NCBI GenBank assembly: GCA_035610835.1
Contig: CM069450.1
Span: 31,843,551-31,907,550 of the forward strand
DNA: 64,000 bases
Origin: Ophiura sarsii
Taxonomy: Eukaryota > Echinodermata > Ophiuroidea > Amphilepidida > Ophiuridae
Direction of reading: 5' to 3'
Part shown: in pieces, positions 1 through 12,309 of the stretch
Layout: each line of letters begins with the position of its first letter
Position numbering within the stretch: the first letter of the stretch is position 1
Translations under genes and position numbers: made by a program
Notes under the pieces: model-generated
Database searches by the model: none
What the model was told of the DNA's origin: nothing
Seen by the model: the letters and a program-made list of their open reading frames with translations, nothing else

Positions 1-2151
1 CAATCCAAAACTGTTGTGGGTGGCTAACCACCCGCAGTGTCAGTATCATTTTTTGAATTTAAACCGTTATTAAGCGTTCGTCCCATTCACTTGATCACGT
101 AACCTCGTTCGCATATTTTAACCTGAATACTCGTGAATACGCCCGTGTCCAGCGTCGTCTGATGAGAGATACGTAAAGGAGTGCTCCCTCAATTTTCCTG
201 GAAATCAGATTATTTGCACCTATATAATACTTAGGAATATTACCATCTAAAACCTTTTACCTTAATTTGCTCTCTATCGTGTAAAATGTCACGATTTGGT
301 CATTTCGATGTAGATGTAGATCACAGATATTGCTTGAACCAAATTTATATCTAGCGCCATCATTCAACCCTTTTCCCATAAATTAATACACTTCAGGGTT
401 CCTCATCTATTGAAACAATTCATTTTTACATAATTACATTTTTCTCGGCAATCTCTCAGTGCCCCTTTGTATTACGGTAGCTTTGTTCTGTCCCATCATA
501 AAAGGGTTGTTGTAAATGTAAGACAGCACGTAGTTAACCTAGCACAAAATCCTTTATTGACGGATTAAAGGATTATACAGCTTTATTCCGTAATGGGGGC
601 TTGACTCTTCTATAGTCTAACTTATGAATATCTTACACCAAGGATATTCCCCCTGAAAAGACTTGTTTTAAAGATGTATGACTTTTCAATCGTCTTTATT
701 GTATACAGTTATATACAATTAAAAGTCAGTTCAAAGGGGGCGTGATAGCTTGACAGTTGTGTTATTTATTTAAACATCGTCTTATGACAATTGTTTGCAG
801 TTTCATTTGACCTTAAGCGGTCTTGACATGAGCTGATGTTGGGATGAGTGTCAGAATTATTTTAAACATGGTATGCCACATAGAGCACATTATATGGGGT
901 CTTGAATGAATTAATAATGTGTTGGTGGTTTAGTATAACGGTGTTGGATAGATGTTAAGCAGACCGTCAAACCCGTGACAGAGATTGTAACGGAACCTCA
1001 TCTTACCTTTCCTGCAGCTGTTTCCTCTTAATCCAACTATTTTACAAGTTTGCCTCTTATACTAAGACCTTTGCCTCACATCGGTCTATAATGTGGTTAT
1101 TGTCCTCAATAAGATCCATTTAGGGCATTGACAGATTTTTTAGCTGCACGTTGATTTAGCTACCAAAAACTTCAGATTGTTGAACACATTAATAACAGAT
1201 ATTAATTTCACGTGCATCCGATTTAATAGTGACCATGGTGACTCATTTTCATCCCTGGACCCTTTTCGTTAAAATATACTTGATTTACCATGGTCACTCA
1301 AGTATCAATATAGACGTTCAAGTTTGATCGTTCCTTTGACTTCAACCTTCACCACTAAATTACAGGCAAATGGAAACATGTCAATCTAGCACCGTGCGTG
1401 GTTTTCAAATTTTAATACCCCCGAATAAAAACCCTCGAATGACTCTGTGTGTTTGTAAGCCTCCTTCTTGCTTCCAACATGCCAAACATTTCGAGCCAAA
1501 GAGGAATTTGTTTTTGACAGTTTTGTTTTAAATTATTCAAACAACCTCTCCAATGAGAATGGGAATCAATCCTCTGCGACGCAATATTACGTTGTTACGA
1601 CAGTCATGCTGGGATGGTTTTTCAACGAAACTGAAACATACAATAACCTAGGTTCTCTCTGCAGTTTACTGTGTGTTTCCCCTTAGGAAGAGTACGATAA
1701 CAGATGGGTAACGTAGGAAGTAGAAAGGAAACGTATGATATAAAGGATGACAGTAGGATAATATTTATCCTTTAGACAGGTTTTGCTTCAAGTAAACAAA
1801 TATAAACAGGCGCTTCTGAAATTGGTATTTGAAAAGCCCTGGTTCCCGGACGGGTCGAGTGTGAGTAGAATGCAATTCATATACATGTATATACTACGCA
1901 ATCAAACGATAATATATACATCAAAGAACAGTCTTAATTCAACCTTGGATACTGGGAGCTAGCGCTACAACAGGCCTACTGAGGTAGGTAACGGTTGATT
2001 TAAAAAAAAAAAAAATCTATATAAAAAGAACTTGCCATTCCCGCCGGGCATATTTTTCCGCAACCCAACGAGGGAGTCTAACACGTATTCGGGGTTTGAT
2101 TATGGAAAGGGGTTACGGTTGAAAATGCGATCAGAGAACTTGGTTTCATAA
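1..2151. other. Non-genic sequence
   Basis: I see no convincing gene here. Open frames are short and lack protein-like composition. The stretch includes a copy of a dispersed repeat at about 536-605 and a short inverted pair around ACCATGGT at about 1230-1295. Confidence 0.5.
536..605 (+). repeat. Dispersed repeat shared with 4444-4510
   Basis: The segment from CCTAGCACAAAATC through ACAGCTTTATTC matches, in inverted orientation, the segment at about 4444-4510. Both carry the same order of short blocks with small substitutions and indels. The 4.4 kb copy lies inside the MITE 4207-4900, so this is probably a fragment of that or a related element. Confidence 0.5.
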
Positions 2152-2384
2152 CACTTTCCACGCGGCATTCGTCTGCAGTCGACAGTTTCAAAATGTCACA
2201 AAATGTTTCAAACATTATTGAATTACATCGTCATATATTTTGAATCAACTTGCAAAATGCATTACAATAAGTACAAAATGCCTAGTATTGGTTCAATAAT
2301 CCTTGAGATTGGGAAAGGACTCTGAAAAATCTGTTTTGTATATGGTTTACTTTCATGGTAAAACTAAAAGCCGCGTGGAAAGTG
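2152..2384. mobile_element. MITE with TTAA flanks and CACTTTCCACGCGGC ends
   Basis: The left end reads CACTTTCCACGCGGC and the right end is its reverse complement. The right flank is TTAA and the left flank is ATAA, a one-base decay. A longer copy with perfect TTAA on both sides lies at 40843-41665, and a reversed fragment at about 20640-21007. TTAA targets are the hallmark of piggyBac and Kolobok transposases, so a non-autonomous member of one of those superfamilies is likely. At 233 bp it has no coding capacity. Boundaries are seen directly; superfamily is inferred. Confidence 0.8.
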
Positions 2385-4206
2385 TTAATTTAAGGTACGA
2401 AACCCGTTGTTAAATTGCAGACCCAGCTTCAATTATTACCAGGAAACAGAATCACCGTGGACATTTTCAATGAGAAAAAGTTCCGTGGTTTCCTGTTCCC
2501 CATATACCGATACTATGGAGCATGCGACTTATGACAGACAGACAACGCCAGACTTCTGGATTATTCAAACCTGAGTGGGCCCCGAGGATCATCACAACAG
2601 TGGTAACGTAACCCCTAGGACGGAACTGGAATCAAGGACAAATTCCAGTGCAAAGGTTCTCAGATTCAAGAAACTAATCATTGTATTTTCTCTATGTGTT
2701 TTTTCACCGTTACTTCTTAGAGGAAATTGGAGGAGTGGATCTTTACCAAATATGAACTCAAAATTTCGCTCAGCGATATTAAAATATAGGCCTATTCTTT
2801 TCGGCAAATGTTTAGCCAATAATAATTACGCATTAATAACATAATCCCAATTGCTATATATTCCATACAGAAGTAGATATAATGGTTCCAAACCCACATT
2901 CCAAAGTATTCAAAAGATATCGCATTATAGACTACCATGCAACTGAAAAATATGATATGCTTGAGACGGCTCATATCAAAGTCAAATCGTGAAGAATTGA
3001 AATATATTCCACAAGCTGTTTGCCTATGGCCATGTGTTTTGAACTGACCACCCAAAAAGGGTGGCGGCGTTGCATTTTTGGTGACGAATCATCCATCTCT
3101 CTCTATTAACTCAATAACTATATGTGGTAGAGCTATGGTTTAGGTGTCATTTGAAAGCTTATTTATCCAGCTACACCGTGTGAATAAATCAGGTATTTCT
3201 ATAACTGTTTGGCTGAGATATGATTGATTATACTTCGAAAGTCAGGGGTGGCGGCGGTGGCGGTGGCGGCGGTGGCGGTGGCGTCGTGTACAATCTCTAT
3301 GGGGAATATAGAAAATGTTCCCAATTCTACGTTCAAATTACAATAACTCCTCATTTCTGTATGGTACAACCATGATTTTGCTCTCATTTTATCGATTGTT
3401 TTATATTCTATAAGTTTCTGTTTCAACAAACGTGTCAACTCTTACGTAACAGTTGTAATCACGAATCGATTGCATTGTCTTTGGCTTTTTCCCTATTCAC
3501 TACACAGTAAACTTGCCCTAATTCATCGGTTTTACATACATGACTATAACAACAAAATTATTCAACCGATTATAGCAAAATTATACATTTTTGGAAAGCT
3601 CTCGAATAGGGGAATTCAGAAATATTGCTTAAAATAGGATAGGATGAATAGCCCAAAAAATATATGTGTAAACTCTAATAAATTTGAAATGTAAACGTTT
3701 GTGCTCATTTACTTCCCGATATAGTATATTTCAACAAGTTACACTTGACAACCATTATATACTGATGGGTAAATTGCATGAGGAACTAATATGTACAGTA
3801 AAATGATGATTGGGATAGGAATAAAAAAAAATATTGAGCTTTAATCAAAATATGAAAAAAAAATCGATATTTTTTGAACATTCTTAATCACAACATGTTA
3901 CCATTAGGTCTTATGCAAATTCCAATCGCATATTTAGATTCCTTGTGAGATTACCGTTCAGAAAATATATACTTTTTATGGGGTAGAACAAGTAGTTATT
4001 GCGATATGCTAATTCGAATCTCAGATGGTGTAAAATGTAAAAATCTGGACATGCAACGGGAAGGGTGGCGAGTTCAAAACACATGGCCCTATTGCTTTAA
4101 AAATCAATTGATCATTATGGTGTTTTTGTTTGGGTCATTGGTGATTTGGTAACATCAGTGCTACATGTATGTAGTAGGTTAAAATGTGTATAGCCTATTT
4201 GGTGTA
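2385..4206. other. Non-genic sequence
   Basis: No gene is supported. Open frames are short, and the one at 3199-3438 on the minus strand translates a trinucleotide-type microsatellite. Confidence 0.45.
3247..3283. repeat. GGTGGC-type microsatellite
   Basis: A run of GGTGGC and GGC units. On the minus strand it translates as an Ala/Thr-rich stretch, which I regard as a by-product. Confidence 0.8.
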
Positions 4207-4900
4207 CACCCGTGTAATACAAAAGGTCCCTGACCAGGTGCTTTGATGGTGGCTAATCCAAAATCAATAATCGGTACGAAAAAAACATTTAATGAATACA
4301 TTTCTTCTCCGTAGTTTGGTACCTCATTCATACAAATCGAGTGTATAGTTTTGAAGTTTGATTGTTTCAATGACCGTGGCTACCAACAAAATTGTTGCAC
4401 TAACATTGGTGTATCCTTGGATGTAATTCATGTATGAGTTAGACTGGTGTAAAAGCCTCTATTACTGAATAAAGCTGTCTAATAACACAGATTTTGTGCT
4501 AGGCTAATTCCGTGCAGAATTACATGAAGGATAATCCCTAAAATTGGGTTTCTATGGGATATCATCGCTAAGTTTGTGATTACGCATTAAAAATGTGTGT
4601 GTAAAGACTCCTTTTCGATACCTGTTACCCATTCATTCAGATACCCGACTGGTTCAGATAGCCCACAGTGGACAATACAAATCAATGGTATCCCATAGAA
4701 ACCAATTCTAGTTCAACTTTTTTTGTCGTTAGTCGTGGTCATTGAAGCAATAATAGCTTTAAAACGATCCACTTGATTTTTATGAATGAGGTATCAAACT
4801 TCGGAAAAGAAATTTGTTCATTAAATGTATATCTCAGAATATTGGTACCGATTATTAGCCAACATCAAAGCACCTGGTCAGAGACTTTTTGTGTTAGGTG
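4207..4900. mobile_element. Long-arm MITE (CACCTAGCA family)
   Basis: About 200 bp at the left (holding ACCAGGTGCTTTGATG and CTTCTCCG blocks) is repeated in inverted form at the right, with a centre of about 250 bp. The family's ends read CACCTAGCA in the better copy. That copy is split into a left half (7816-8041) and a right half (14881-15168). TA is present at the left flank but decayed at the right. Long TIRs and a TA target fit a Tc1/mariner-type MITE, though the transposase class is not shown. Open frames inside are by-products. Confidence 0.65.
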
Positions 4901-5002
4901 TTTATTGCAATTAGTATTGTGTATTACAGTATTTGTGTATTACAGTATTATTGTATAATCTATACAAGTGTTATAGGCTTATCCGATTGTAGTGACTTTC
5001 AT

Positions 5003-5026
5003 CTGAGACTAGTATACTAGTCTCAG
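5003..5026. repeat. Perfect 24-bp palindrome
   Basis: The sequence reads the same on both strands, centred on GTATAC inside ACTAGTATACTAGT. A shorter related palindrome, GAGACTAGTCTC, lies near 25302. Function unknown. Confidence 0.8.
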
Positions 5027-5182
5027 CTTTCATTGTGTTATTTATTTGATACATACATACGGAAAAATAAATTAACAGAGGACACAGGAGGTAAATATGA
5101 ATAAGGAGATATTGTAGCGGAAATCAGTATGGACTATAGAGGGCTTCCTTCAACTGAGTGCGATTGCATTTTGAACTATAGG

Positions 5183-6495
5183 TAGGGGGGGGGCTGGGGT
5201 ACCGCGCCATTTTGCAATATTTTGCGAAATCGATCGTGGTTATCACGTGATACGTATCGTGGAAAAATAATTTACACTGTTTTAACGAAATGCACTGTGG
5301 GATTGTGTTACCAGCCTAAAATCATAGAGGTCGCAAACCCGGTCGCAAACCCGGTCGCAAACTTGCTTATAATTGAGCCTAGCTATAACAAGCTAAAAGT
5401 GACATCTCTGAATGTATTACCAAAGTGTGCAAAGGAGAAATTGTTGGACACACTGGTAAAATGGTTTTACAACAAGTTTTGCTATCATATTATCAAACTG
5501 AACTCAAGTTAAATCACTCTATTTATCGAGCAATAATATAATTGTTTACGCATTTTAATTGTTTAGATACAAAGTTAAATAAATCAAGGATACATTTATG
5601 ATAGATAAATAAATAAAAAGAAAACTATAAACGCATGGGCGGCATTTATAATTGATAAAAATTGACATAACAATGATGTTACATTAATCTACCATCAAGT
5701 TTAAAAAATAGAAAAATAAAAGGAATATTCGAACCCGTAATTTCCGATTGCCAACGACATGGCCAACCTACGCACGCCACAGAGATCCACGACTGTAACT
5801 GTGATTGTTTTATTATTTAACCATGTCCATTTATTTATAACGAACGGATTTTTATTGTGCCATTTTTGCCAAATGTGTGTGTTGCTCTCGCACAAAATAT
5901 GTTTGTAATTTGATTATAATTCTTATTTTTAAAAGAACGGTAATTTCTTTTGACATTTTCGAGAAAAAAAATGGCGTTACTGATACGGTAAACGCCAGCA
6001 GTGTGGTGTCCGCGTGGGCAAGCATACAGATGATGCTAAGCAAATCCAGCATATAAAACAAAAAGTGCTCCTAATGGGGGTCGAACCCACAACCTTTCGC
6101 TCCCCATGTCGACTTTCTAACCACTACACTAACCGTGCTAATTGGAATTCTTCATCGCAAATAATTTATTTATAACATGGGTCATGGGTTAATGCACTGT
6201 GTTAAATTCTACAATCCCGGCCGCCACTCTGTTTAAAGGCATACAAAAGTGGACTTATTTTATGCATTTTTTGCAATTCTGGGGTGTGTGGATCGTGTTT
6301 TTTTATCAAATTGGTTAGATATCCGTCCATTTTAGAACATCTGAAATTTAAAGTGCACCCACACACCCGGGAAAGTATGCTGCCAAGGGCATATATTTTG
6401 CACGTAAATCCAATACAAAAGTTCAGAAAATCGACCAAAATATGACGTCATGACCATTGCTTCGGGACAAAATGGCGCGGTACCCCACCCCCCTA
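5183..6495. mobile_element. TIR element with 9-bp target duplication
   Basis: The left end TAGGGGGG is followed by GGGGTACCGCGCCATTTTG. The right end is its reverse complement, CAAAATGGCGCGGTACCCC then CCCCCCTA. AACTATAGG directly flanks both ends (5174-5182 and 6496-6504), a clean 9-bp TSD. TSDs of 8-10 bp are typical of MULE/MuDR, and 8-9 bp of Merlin and hAT, so the class is open. The interior is AT-rich without a credible transposase frame. It contains three tandem copies of a 12-bp GGTCGCAAACCC unit near 5330 and a tRNA-like sequence at 6063-6142. Confidence 0.8.
6063..6142 (-). pseudogene. tRNA-like sequence or SINE head
   Basis: On the minus strand an A-box-like TAGTGTAGTGGTTAG is followed about 30 bases later by a good B box, GGTTCGACCCC. 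The T arm pairs well (GTGGG with CCCAT) and a T run follows, which could end Pol III transcription. The acceptor ends do not pair (GCACGG against TAGGAGC), so a working tRNA is unlikely. A tRNA pseudogene or the 5' part of a SINE carried inside the surrounding element fits better. Confidence 0.6.
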
Positions 6496-6504
6496 AACTA
6501 TAGG

Positions 6505-7815
6505 CTAGGCTCCAGTCAGCACTGTGCGATGTCATGTGACCTACAGTAAAGTCAGGTGGTTATGGTCTCGGGGCTTTGGTGTATATAAACGAGCGCTGTC
6601 TGTTAATCGTGGTAGCTCGTGCCAGATCGAGCCGGTGTAATGATGATCAAGTCACTTCGTGCTAGAACGTGCTCTCTTGTGTTCCACACATTCCGTATGC
6701 CTCTTCCAAAATCCATACTACCTGATCAGCCTACAATCCCATTAAAGAGTGATGTTGAGAACGTAAATACGATTGTCCTTGTAATCATTCCGAGTCCGTT
6801 CATTGTCAGATAGTGAGGAATAACACCTCACGCCCATCGCCATCATCAGTTGCAGGTCATTGCCATGCCTGTCAACTTGTCAAGCCATAGGCCTAGGTAC
6901 AACAGTACCAATCAGGTATTATAGCTGCTTCATTTTGCAAACATACTTGACACCGGGGAAAGACTTGTATTGTACGAATCCTAAATGAATACTAATTCAA
7001 TATGTAAGAGACTAGTAGGGGTTCGTCATGCCTTGGCACCCAGTGGTTTGATGTTAGATGGTAGCACACGCCCCGGCACACGCAACGCAAGTGCAAGCTA
7101 ACAGCCCAAAATGCGACCTTTGAACGTTGTGTAAAGAAATTCAAACTGTTTTAGAAGCTAGTGCTATTTTAGATATTGTAAAATCAAAAGTTAAAATGTT
7201 GAGTATAAATCACAATATAGCATGGGCAGATTTTGGTTTTGAAAATGAGCCCGATGTGGCTACTGGAAAAGATGGCAGGACGGTCAAGGCTGTAAATTGC
7301 CTTTGGCTATGCAAGGTCTGCATTGGTCACATCAGCACTCTGCTACAGAGCTGGGCGGTCCCCTATGCCATAATACACAGTGATTTCGAAATTACAAAGA
7401 TTTTGCCAAGCTTCACTATTTTTAATATTATTTTTATTGTTTTTCCTCAATAACAACGTGATATGTGTTTATATTTTCGTATCAAGATCTCATATACATT
7501 TTAAAGACATCTGGGTACAAATACTGAGTGATTTTACTGCAAAGCAATACAAAGACTCCCACCACAAAACCTTATATTCAAATGTCAAAGTCGGTCGTGA
7601 CCGACTTTGATAAACCGACTTTGATAAAAGATATATGTTCATTCATGTATATGGACTGCAAATATGCGTTCTAATTTGACCTTCAACCATGCTTATCCTA
7701 GATTCCTACACGTATTGTTTATATCACTGCCAATGGAGCGCTGCAAGGATACTCAGTGTGAGAAGTGTGATAATATGAAATGAAGTTGTCGCTCAAGACG
7801 TTTGTTAATAGTATA
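6505..7815. other. Non-genic sequence with weak open frame and TATA-like box
   Basis: GTATATAAAC at about 6581-6590 resembles a TATA box and is followed by a short open frame, with no other promoter evidence. The frame at 7127-7453 (+, about 108 codons) has somewhat protein-like composition between residues 10 and 80, begins at a non-ATG codon and resembles nothing I know. CTTTGATAAACCGACTTTGATAAA near 7602 is a short direct repeat. Confidence 0.3.
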
Positions 7816-8179
7816 CACCTAGCAGATTAAGTCCCGGACCAGGTGCTTTGAATTCAAAATAGATAATCGATACCAAAAAACTGAGATATACATTAAGCAA
7901 TTTCTTCTCCGCAGTTCGAATGAATACTTTTAAAGTTATGGCGATTTCAATGACCGCGCATAACAACAGCAAAGTTGCACTAGGTATAAGAAATCATTGA
8001 TTTGTGTGTAATAACGCAGTAAAAATGTGTGTGTAAAGACTCACAGCTAATCAGCAAAAGAGTTTAATCTTCACAGCTATAGTCACACCCTTTATACCGC
8101 AATCACTTTAGGCTTTTTAAAGTAATTTCTTTAAAGTGCCACATTCCTAAATCAAGAACCATGATGTGCCACTATCCAC

Positions 8180-8290
8180 GCGAGCGAAGCCAGCGTAGGG
8201 AGCGTAGCGAGAAAACGGGTGGGTTCATGGGCCCGCCCGATGGCCCCTGGCGGGGTCGAGGGGGCGAAGCCCCCACCCCCCGAAACTCTT
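8180..8290. repeat. GC-rich repeat fragment resembling hAT interior
   Basis: Repeats of GCGAGCGAAGC type followed by GGGGGCGAAGCCCCCAC resemble the subterminal part of the hAT-type element at 21437-22705. No ends were found, so it may be a fragment of a related element. Confidence 0.35.
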
Positions 8291-9308
8291 TGATTTTAGG
8301 CATATGAAATGGCTAAGGACGGCTCTCCTTGGGTATGATTCTGTGTTAATAATGTGTCAAAAATGTACTACTTTTAACATGAAATGTGGTGTTTTACGTA
8401 TATGATATTTTCAAACAATTAGCATAATTATTGAACAATGTTATGATTATATTGCAATAAAGTGAACATCGCTGTTAAGGAGGAATAAGGGGTTGAGAGC
8501 ACATTTTACTAAAACTAATTTTTCTCCAATATTAAAGGTACTGTTAATGTTAATTGGGTAGGTACTTAAACCTTAAGTGTTGTAGATTAAAAAAATATCG
8601 CTACTTGGTCGGTCATGTGACTCGTTGCCAAGGAAACGGCGGCCATCTTGGATCATCTTTTTTACTACGAGGACACCTTGCGCGCTAGATATCTCAAACA
8701 CTATTATTCGTAGAGTATTTTAGACAAAGAGCAAATGAAAGCTGATTGATAAGGCTATAGAATGAACTAGAATCTAAGCAATTGGACACTATTAACTAGG
8801 GCTAGGTATTTGATTTTGTTTTAACCATAAAAAATAATAATAATTTTGTTTACGGAGATGTAAGAAAATATGTTCTCATAGGGTTAGAGTCTCCATTCTA
8901 CTTCATTTTAAAGCTTATCTTTTTAACAGTATTCTGGCCAAATTTGAAGGTCCTAGCTTCTTTAGTTTTCCAGATATCCTGCGCGCACGGTCGCAAAATG
9001 GTAGAAATTAATTACGGAGATATCGTCAGTTAAAAGTCGGGTCATTAGTAAGTACGATTAATTAATACTCATTAAAGGTAATTAATCGTCATTTTTTGTA
9101 TCAAATTAACTAAATTTGATTTAAAAAATAAGTTTTCACTTATTTAAGGCATCTTAGAACACAAAATGCATTAATTATTGGAGTAATCAAATAAAATATG
9201 ACATTTTTGACCAGAAGTGAGATACTTAAAACAGTAAAATACATAAGAATTAATGACATGCGTTAATATACGAAATTTTCGACTTCGCGACGGACTTGGA
9301 CGCGCAAT

Positions 9309-9722
9309 GAAGTTACTCCCATTTCGGAGTATCTGCGTCCGTCGCAAAAACTCCAAAAACGGAGGTTGTGCGGACTCTAAGAGAAAAAAATCCCTCTATA
9401 GAGAGAAAAATTTTCCTCCCAAAATGGAGTTTCTGCGCATATACGCAAAAAAGTCCAAAATCGGAGGATTGTGCGTCCGTCGCAAAAACTCCAAAAACGG
9501 AGGTTGTGCGGACTCTAAGAGAAAAAAATCCCTCTATAGAGAGAAAATGTTTCCTCCAAAAATGGAGTTGCTGCGCATATACGCAAAAAATGCCAAAATC
9601 GGAGGATTGTGCGTCCGTCGCAAAAACTCCAAAAACGGAGGTTGTGCGGACTCTATAACAGAAAAAGTCCCTCTATAGAGAGAAATGTTTCTTCCAAAAA
9701 TGGAGTTGCTGCGCATAAGTAA
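9309..9722. repeat. 138-bp tandem repeat built of mini-palindromes
   Basis: GCGTCCGTCGCAAAAACTCC recurs at 9335, 9473 and 9611, a period of 138 bp over nearly three units. Each unit is a chain of short inverted repeats such as CTCCAAAAACGGAG, CTCTATAGAGAG and TGCGCATATACGCA. The long open frames on both strands here translate the repeat and are not evidence of a gene. A related inverted copy lies at 13385-14079, interrupted by the foldback element. Confidence 0.85.
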
Positions 9723-9973
9723 GTGCCCCCTTTTTTTGAAAACATCATTTTGAGGACATGTGACTTTTTTGGAAAAGTAAACATGATATCGAAAATTAAA
9801 ACTTTCTATTGGTAGCCAAGCGTTTTCTCTTTTCATAATCGTTTCAATTTCAAAACGTCTAATTGTATGCGTAGTTATGTAAACAACTATGTAAAAGACG
9901 GTAAATTATGTCTTTATGGATATTTCAAGTGATCATGGTTTTATGTATATTTGTTGGTGATTTGTTTGCAATC

Positions 9974-11254
9974 CAGGGTGAGTCAAAATAGTCAGGTCCC
10001 GTTTACAAAAAAATCAGAAAATTGCAGGCCTATACTTCTTGTACAAAATTTGATACTTTTTTCATTGTTTATGAGAGTACATACTTCTCCATACCTGGTG
10101 ATGTTTTCACGACAATATCATATTCCACGCCACGTTTTCAACATATTTACGAAAAGGCGCGAAATCCAAAGTGTTCCAAGTTTGGTGGTGGATGCTAAAC
10201 ATGTTAAAGGGACACAATGTCATGTTGATTTTTTTAAATTTTTAAATTAATTTACTTCAGAATTCAAGATGAACATTTAAAATTGCCATTATTGTTATTT
10301 CTACTAAACAAAACTCAGCAAGACTTAACTTGATTAAAACAATGTTGGAATGCCACCCTTACCTTGTAAAATGCTGGTTGCGGCTCTATACTACCAGCAT
10401 TTTTGAATCGATGTTTTGTTGTACCATGGCAGGTAATACCTGCCATGGTTGTACAAAGAGGGCTGATTTTTTGTTAATTCTTATAGGTGTAAGTTCATGT
10501 ATTATGTAATATAATTGTAAAAATTTACAGATCCCAGTTTTTATCATATATTTAATTGAGGGCGCTGCCTTCACCACATCTCTTAATGCCCCTTCACACT
10601 ACAACACTACTGTAATATTGATTAACACAACACACTGTATAACTGTTGCAATTTATACCAAATTAAAATGTTATTTTGTTTGTTGAATCTCTGATAAATA
10701 AAACGATATTGCATGCAAAGTATTTAAATATATTATAATATAACGCAGTATTGCACAAACATATTCATACAAATGGACTATGCACTTGGCCTGGTAAGTT
10801 GTCGAAGCACAAACTGTTTAAAGATATAATACCTATTTTCTCTCAGACTTCTCTCATATCATTTCGATTAAAATAACAAGTTCAATCGAAATACTTTGGT
10901 CAACATTTTGTTAACACTCAATAATGTTTGTTATATGGCTATCTCTGATTGCACGAAAACTATTAAAACATAACCGCAAAGACAATAGAATCTCTTTTAC
11001 TATTGCAAGTGCTATGAATCAGCACGCCTTTGATCGACTTATTCAAAAGTCTCGCGTTAAACTTTTACATCCACAGGGATACTTATACCATAAGTTGGAA
11101 CAGATTTTATTTCACAGAATTTGGAAAAATGGACATATCTCCCGTTTCGAAAAACCAATTTGAATGAAATCAAACTTAGGCTAGTAATGTCTAATGCTAT
11201 ACATTTTGCATTTTAACTGGTGAAATCGGGACCCGACTATTTTGACTCACCCTG
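9974..11254. mobile_element. TIR element with CAGGGTGAG ends
   Basis: CAGGGTGAGTCAAAATAGTC at the left and its reverse complement (one mismatch) at the right are each followed inward by GGTCCCG-type sequence, giving about 27-bp TIRs. No clear TSD was found. Short open frames inside (for example 10924-11163, +) have no recognisable product. A related left end without its partner lies at 51170, where inner sequence around AAACGGGAGATATGT is also shared. Confidence 0.65.
10423..10449. repeat. 12-bp hairpin around CCATGGCAGG
   Basis: ACCATGGCAGGT and its reverse complement are separated by three bases. It lies inside the element 9974-11254. Confidence 0.75.
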
Positions 11255-11354
11255 CATAGGCTAGGTATCAACATGTATAACATATGCATATTCTTAGTTT
11301 TAAGTAAAGTAAATTATGCACTTGGCCAGGGACAGCCAGGTTTTGGTTTTGCTA

Positions 11355-12250
11355 GCCGTAATCCAACGCATGAAATGCGTGATATCCATAGATTGATTTC
11401 CTAACCTAAATTTTCGGCTCATGTCATGTCTATAATAGACTAATACGAACCATAATCAAAGAAAAAATAAACAAATTGAGTGACACATTGCGATTTAAAG
11501 TGTCTCTTAATCGTAATCCATGTATTGATAACCTACATTTTCGGCGAGTGTCATGTCTATAATCTATTCATAATACGAACTAATAATCCAAGTTTAAATA
11601 AACAAATTGACACATTGCGATTTAAAGTGTCTCTTAATCCTAATCCATGTATTGATAACCTAAATTTTCGGCGCGTGTCATGTCTATAATCTGTTCATAA
11701 TACGAACTAATAATCCAAGTTTAAATAAACAAGTTGACACATTGCGATTTAAAGTGTCTCTTAATCCTAATCCATGTATTGATAACCTAAATTTTCGGCG
11801 AGTGTCATGTCTATAATCTGTTCATAATACGAACTAATAATCCAAGTTTAAATAAACAAATTGACACATTGCGATTTAAAGTGTCTCTTAATCCTAATCC
11901 ATGTATTGATAACCTAAATTTTCGGCGCGTGTCATGTCTATAATCTGTTCATAATATGAACTAATAATCCAAGTTTAAATAAACAAATTGACACATTGCG
12001 ATTTAAAGTGTCTCTTAATCCTAATCCATGTATTGATAACCTAAATTTTCGGCGCGTGTCATGTCTATAATCTGTTCATAATACGAACTAATAATCCAAG
12101 TTTAAATAAACAAATTGACACATTGCGATTTAAAGTGTCTCTTAATCCTAATCCATGTATTGATAACCTAAATTTTCGGCGCGTGTCATGTCTATAATCT
12201 GTTCATAATACGAACTAAAACTCCAAGTTTAAATAAACAAATTGACATTT
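11355..12250. repeat. 127-bp satellite, about seven units
   Basis: GACACATTGCGATTTAAAGT recurs at 11482, 11609, 11736, 11863, 11990 and 12117, and its start again at 12244, each exactly 127 bp apart. The inner units are nearly identical and the first is diverged, as expected of an array homogenised in its centre. No coding role is apparent. Confidence 0.93.
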
Positions 12251-12309
12251 GTAATCTTTGCATACATCTTTGCTTCCTTAATAACTCACCCTTACATATT
12301 TAATCTTAA

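Noticed and set aside
6063..6142. A functional tRNA gene on the minus strand
   Set aside because: The B box and T arm are good, but the acceptor stem does not pair, so a pseudogene or SINE head is more likely.
6581..6813. A TATA-box promoter followed by a short gene
   Set aside because: The TATA-like sequence is real, but the frame after it has no ATG near its start, no protein-like composition and no splice pattern I trust.
11355..12250. CRISPR-like regular repeats
   Set aside because: Repeats are 127 bp with no unique spacers and the context is eukaryotic; it is a satellite.
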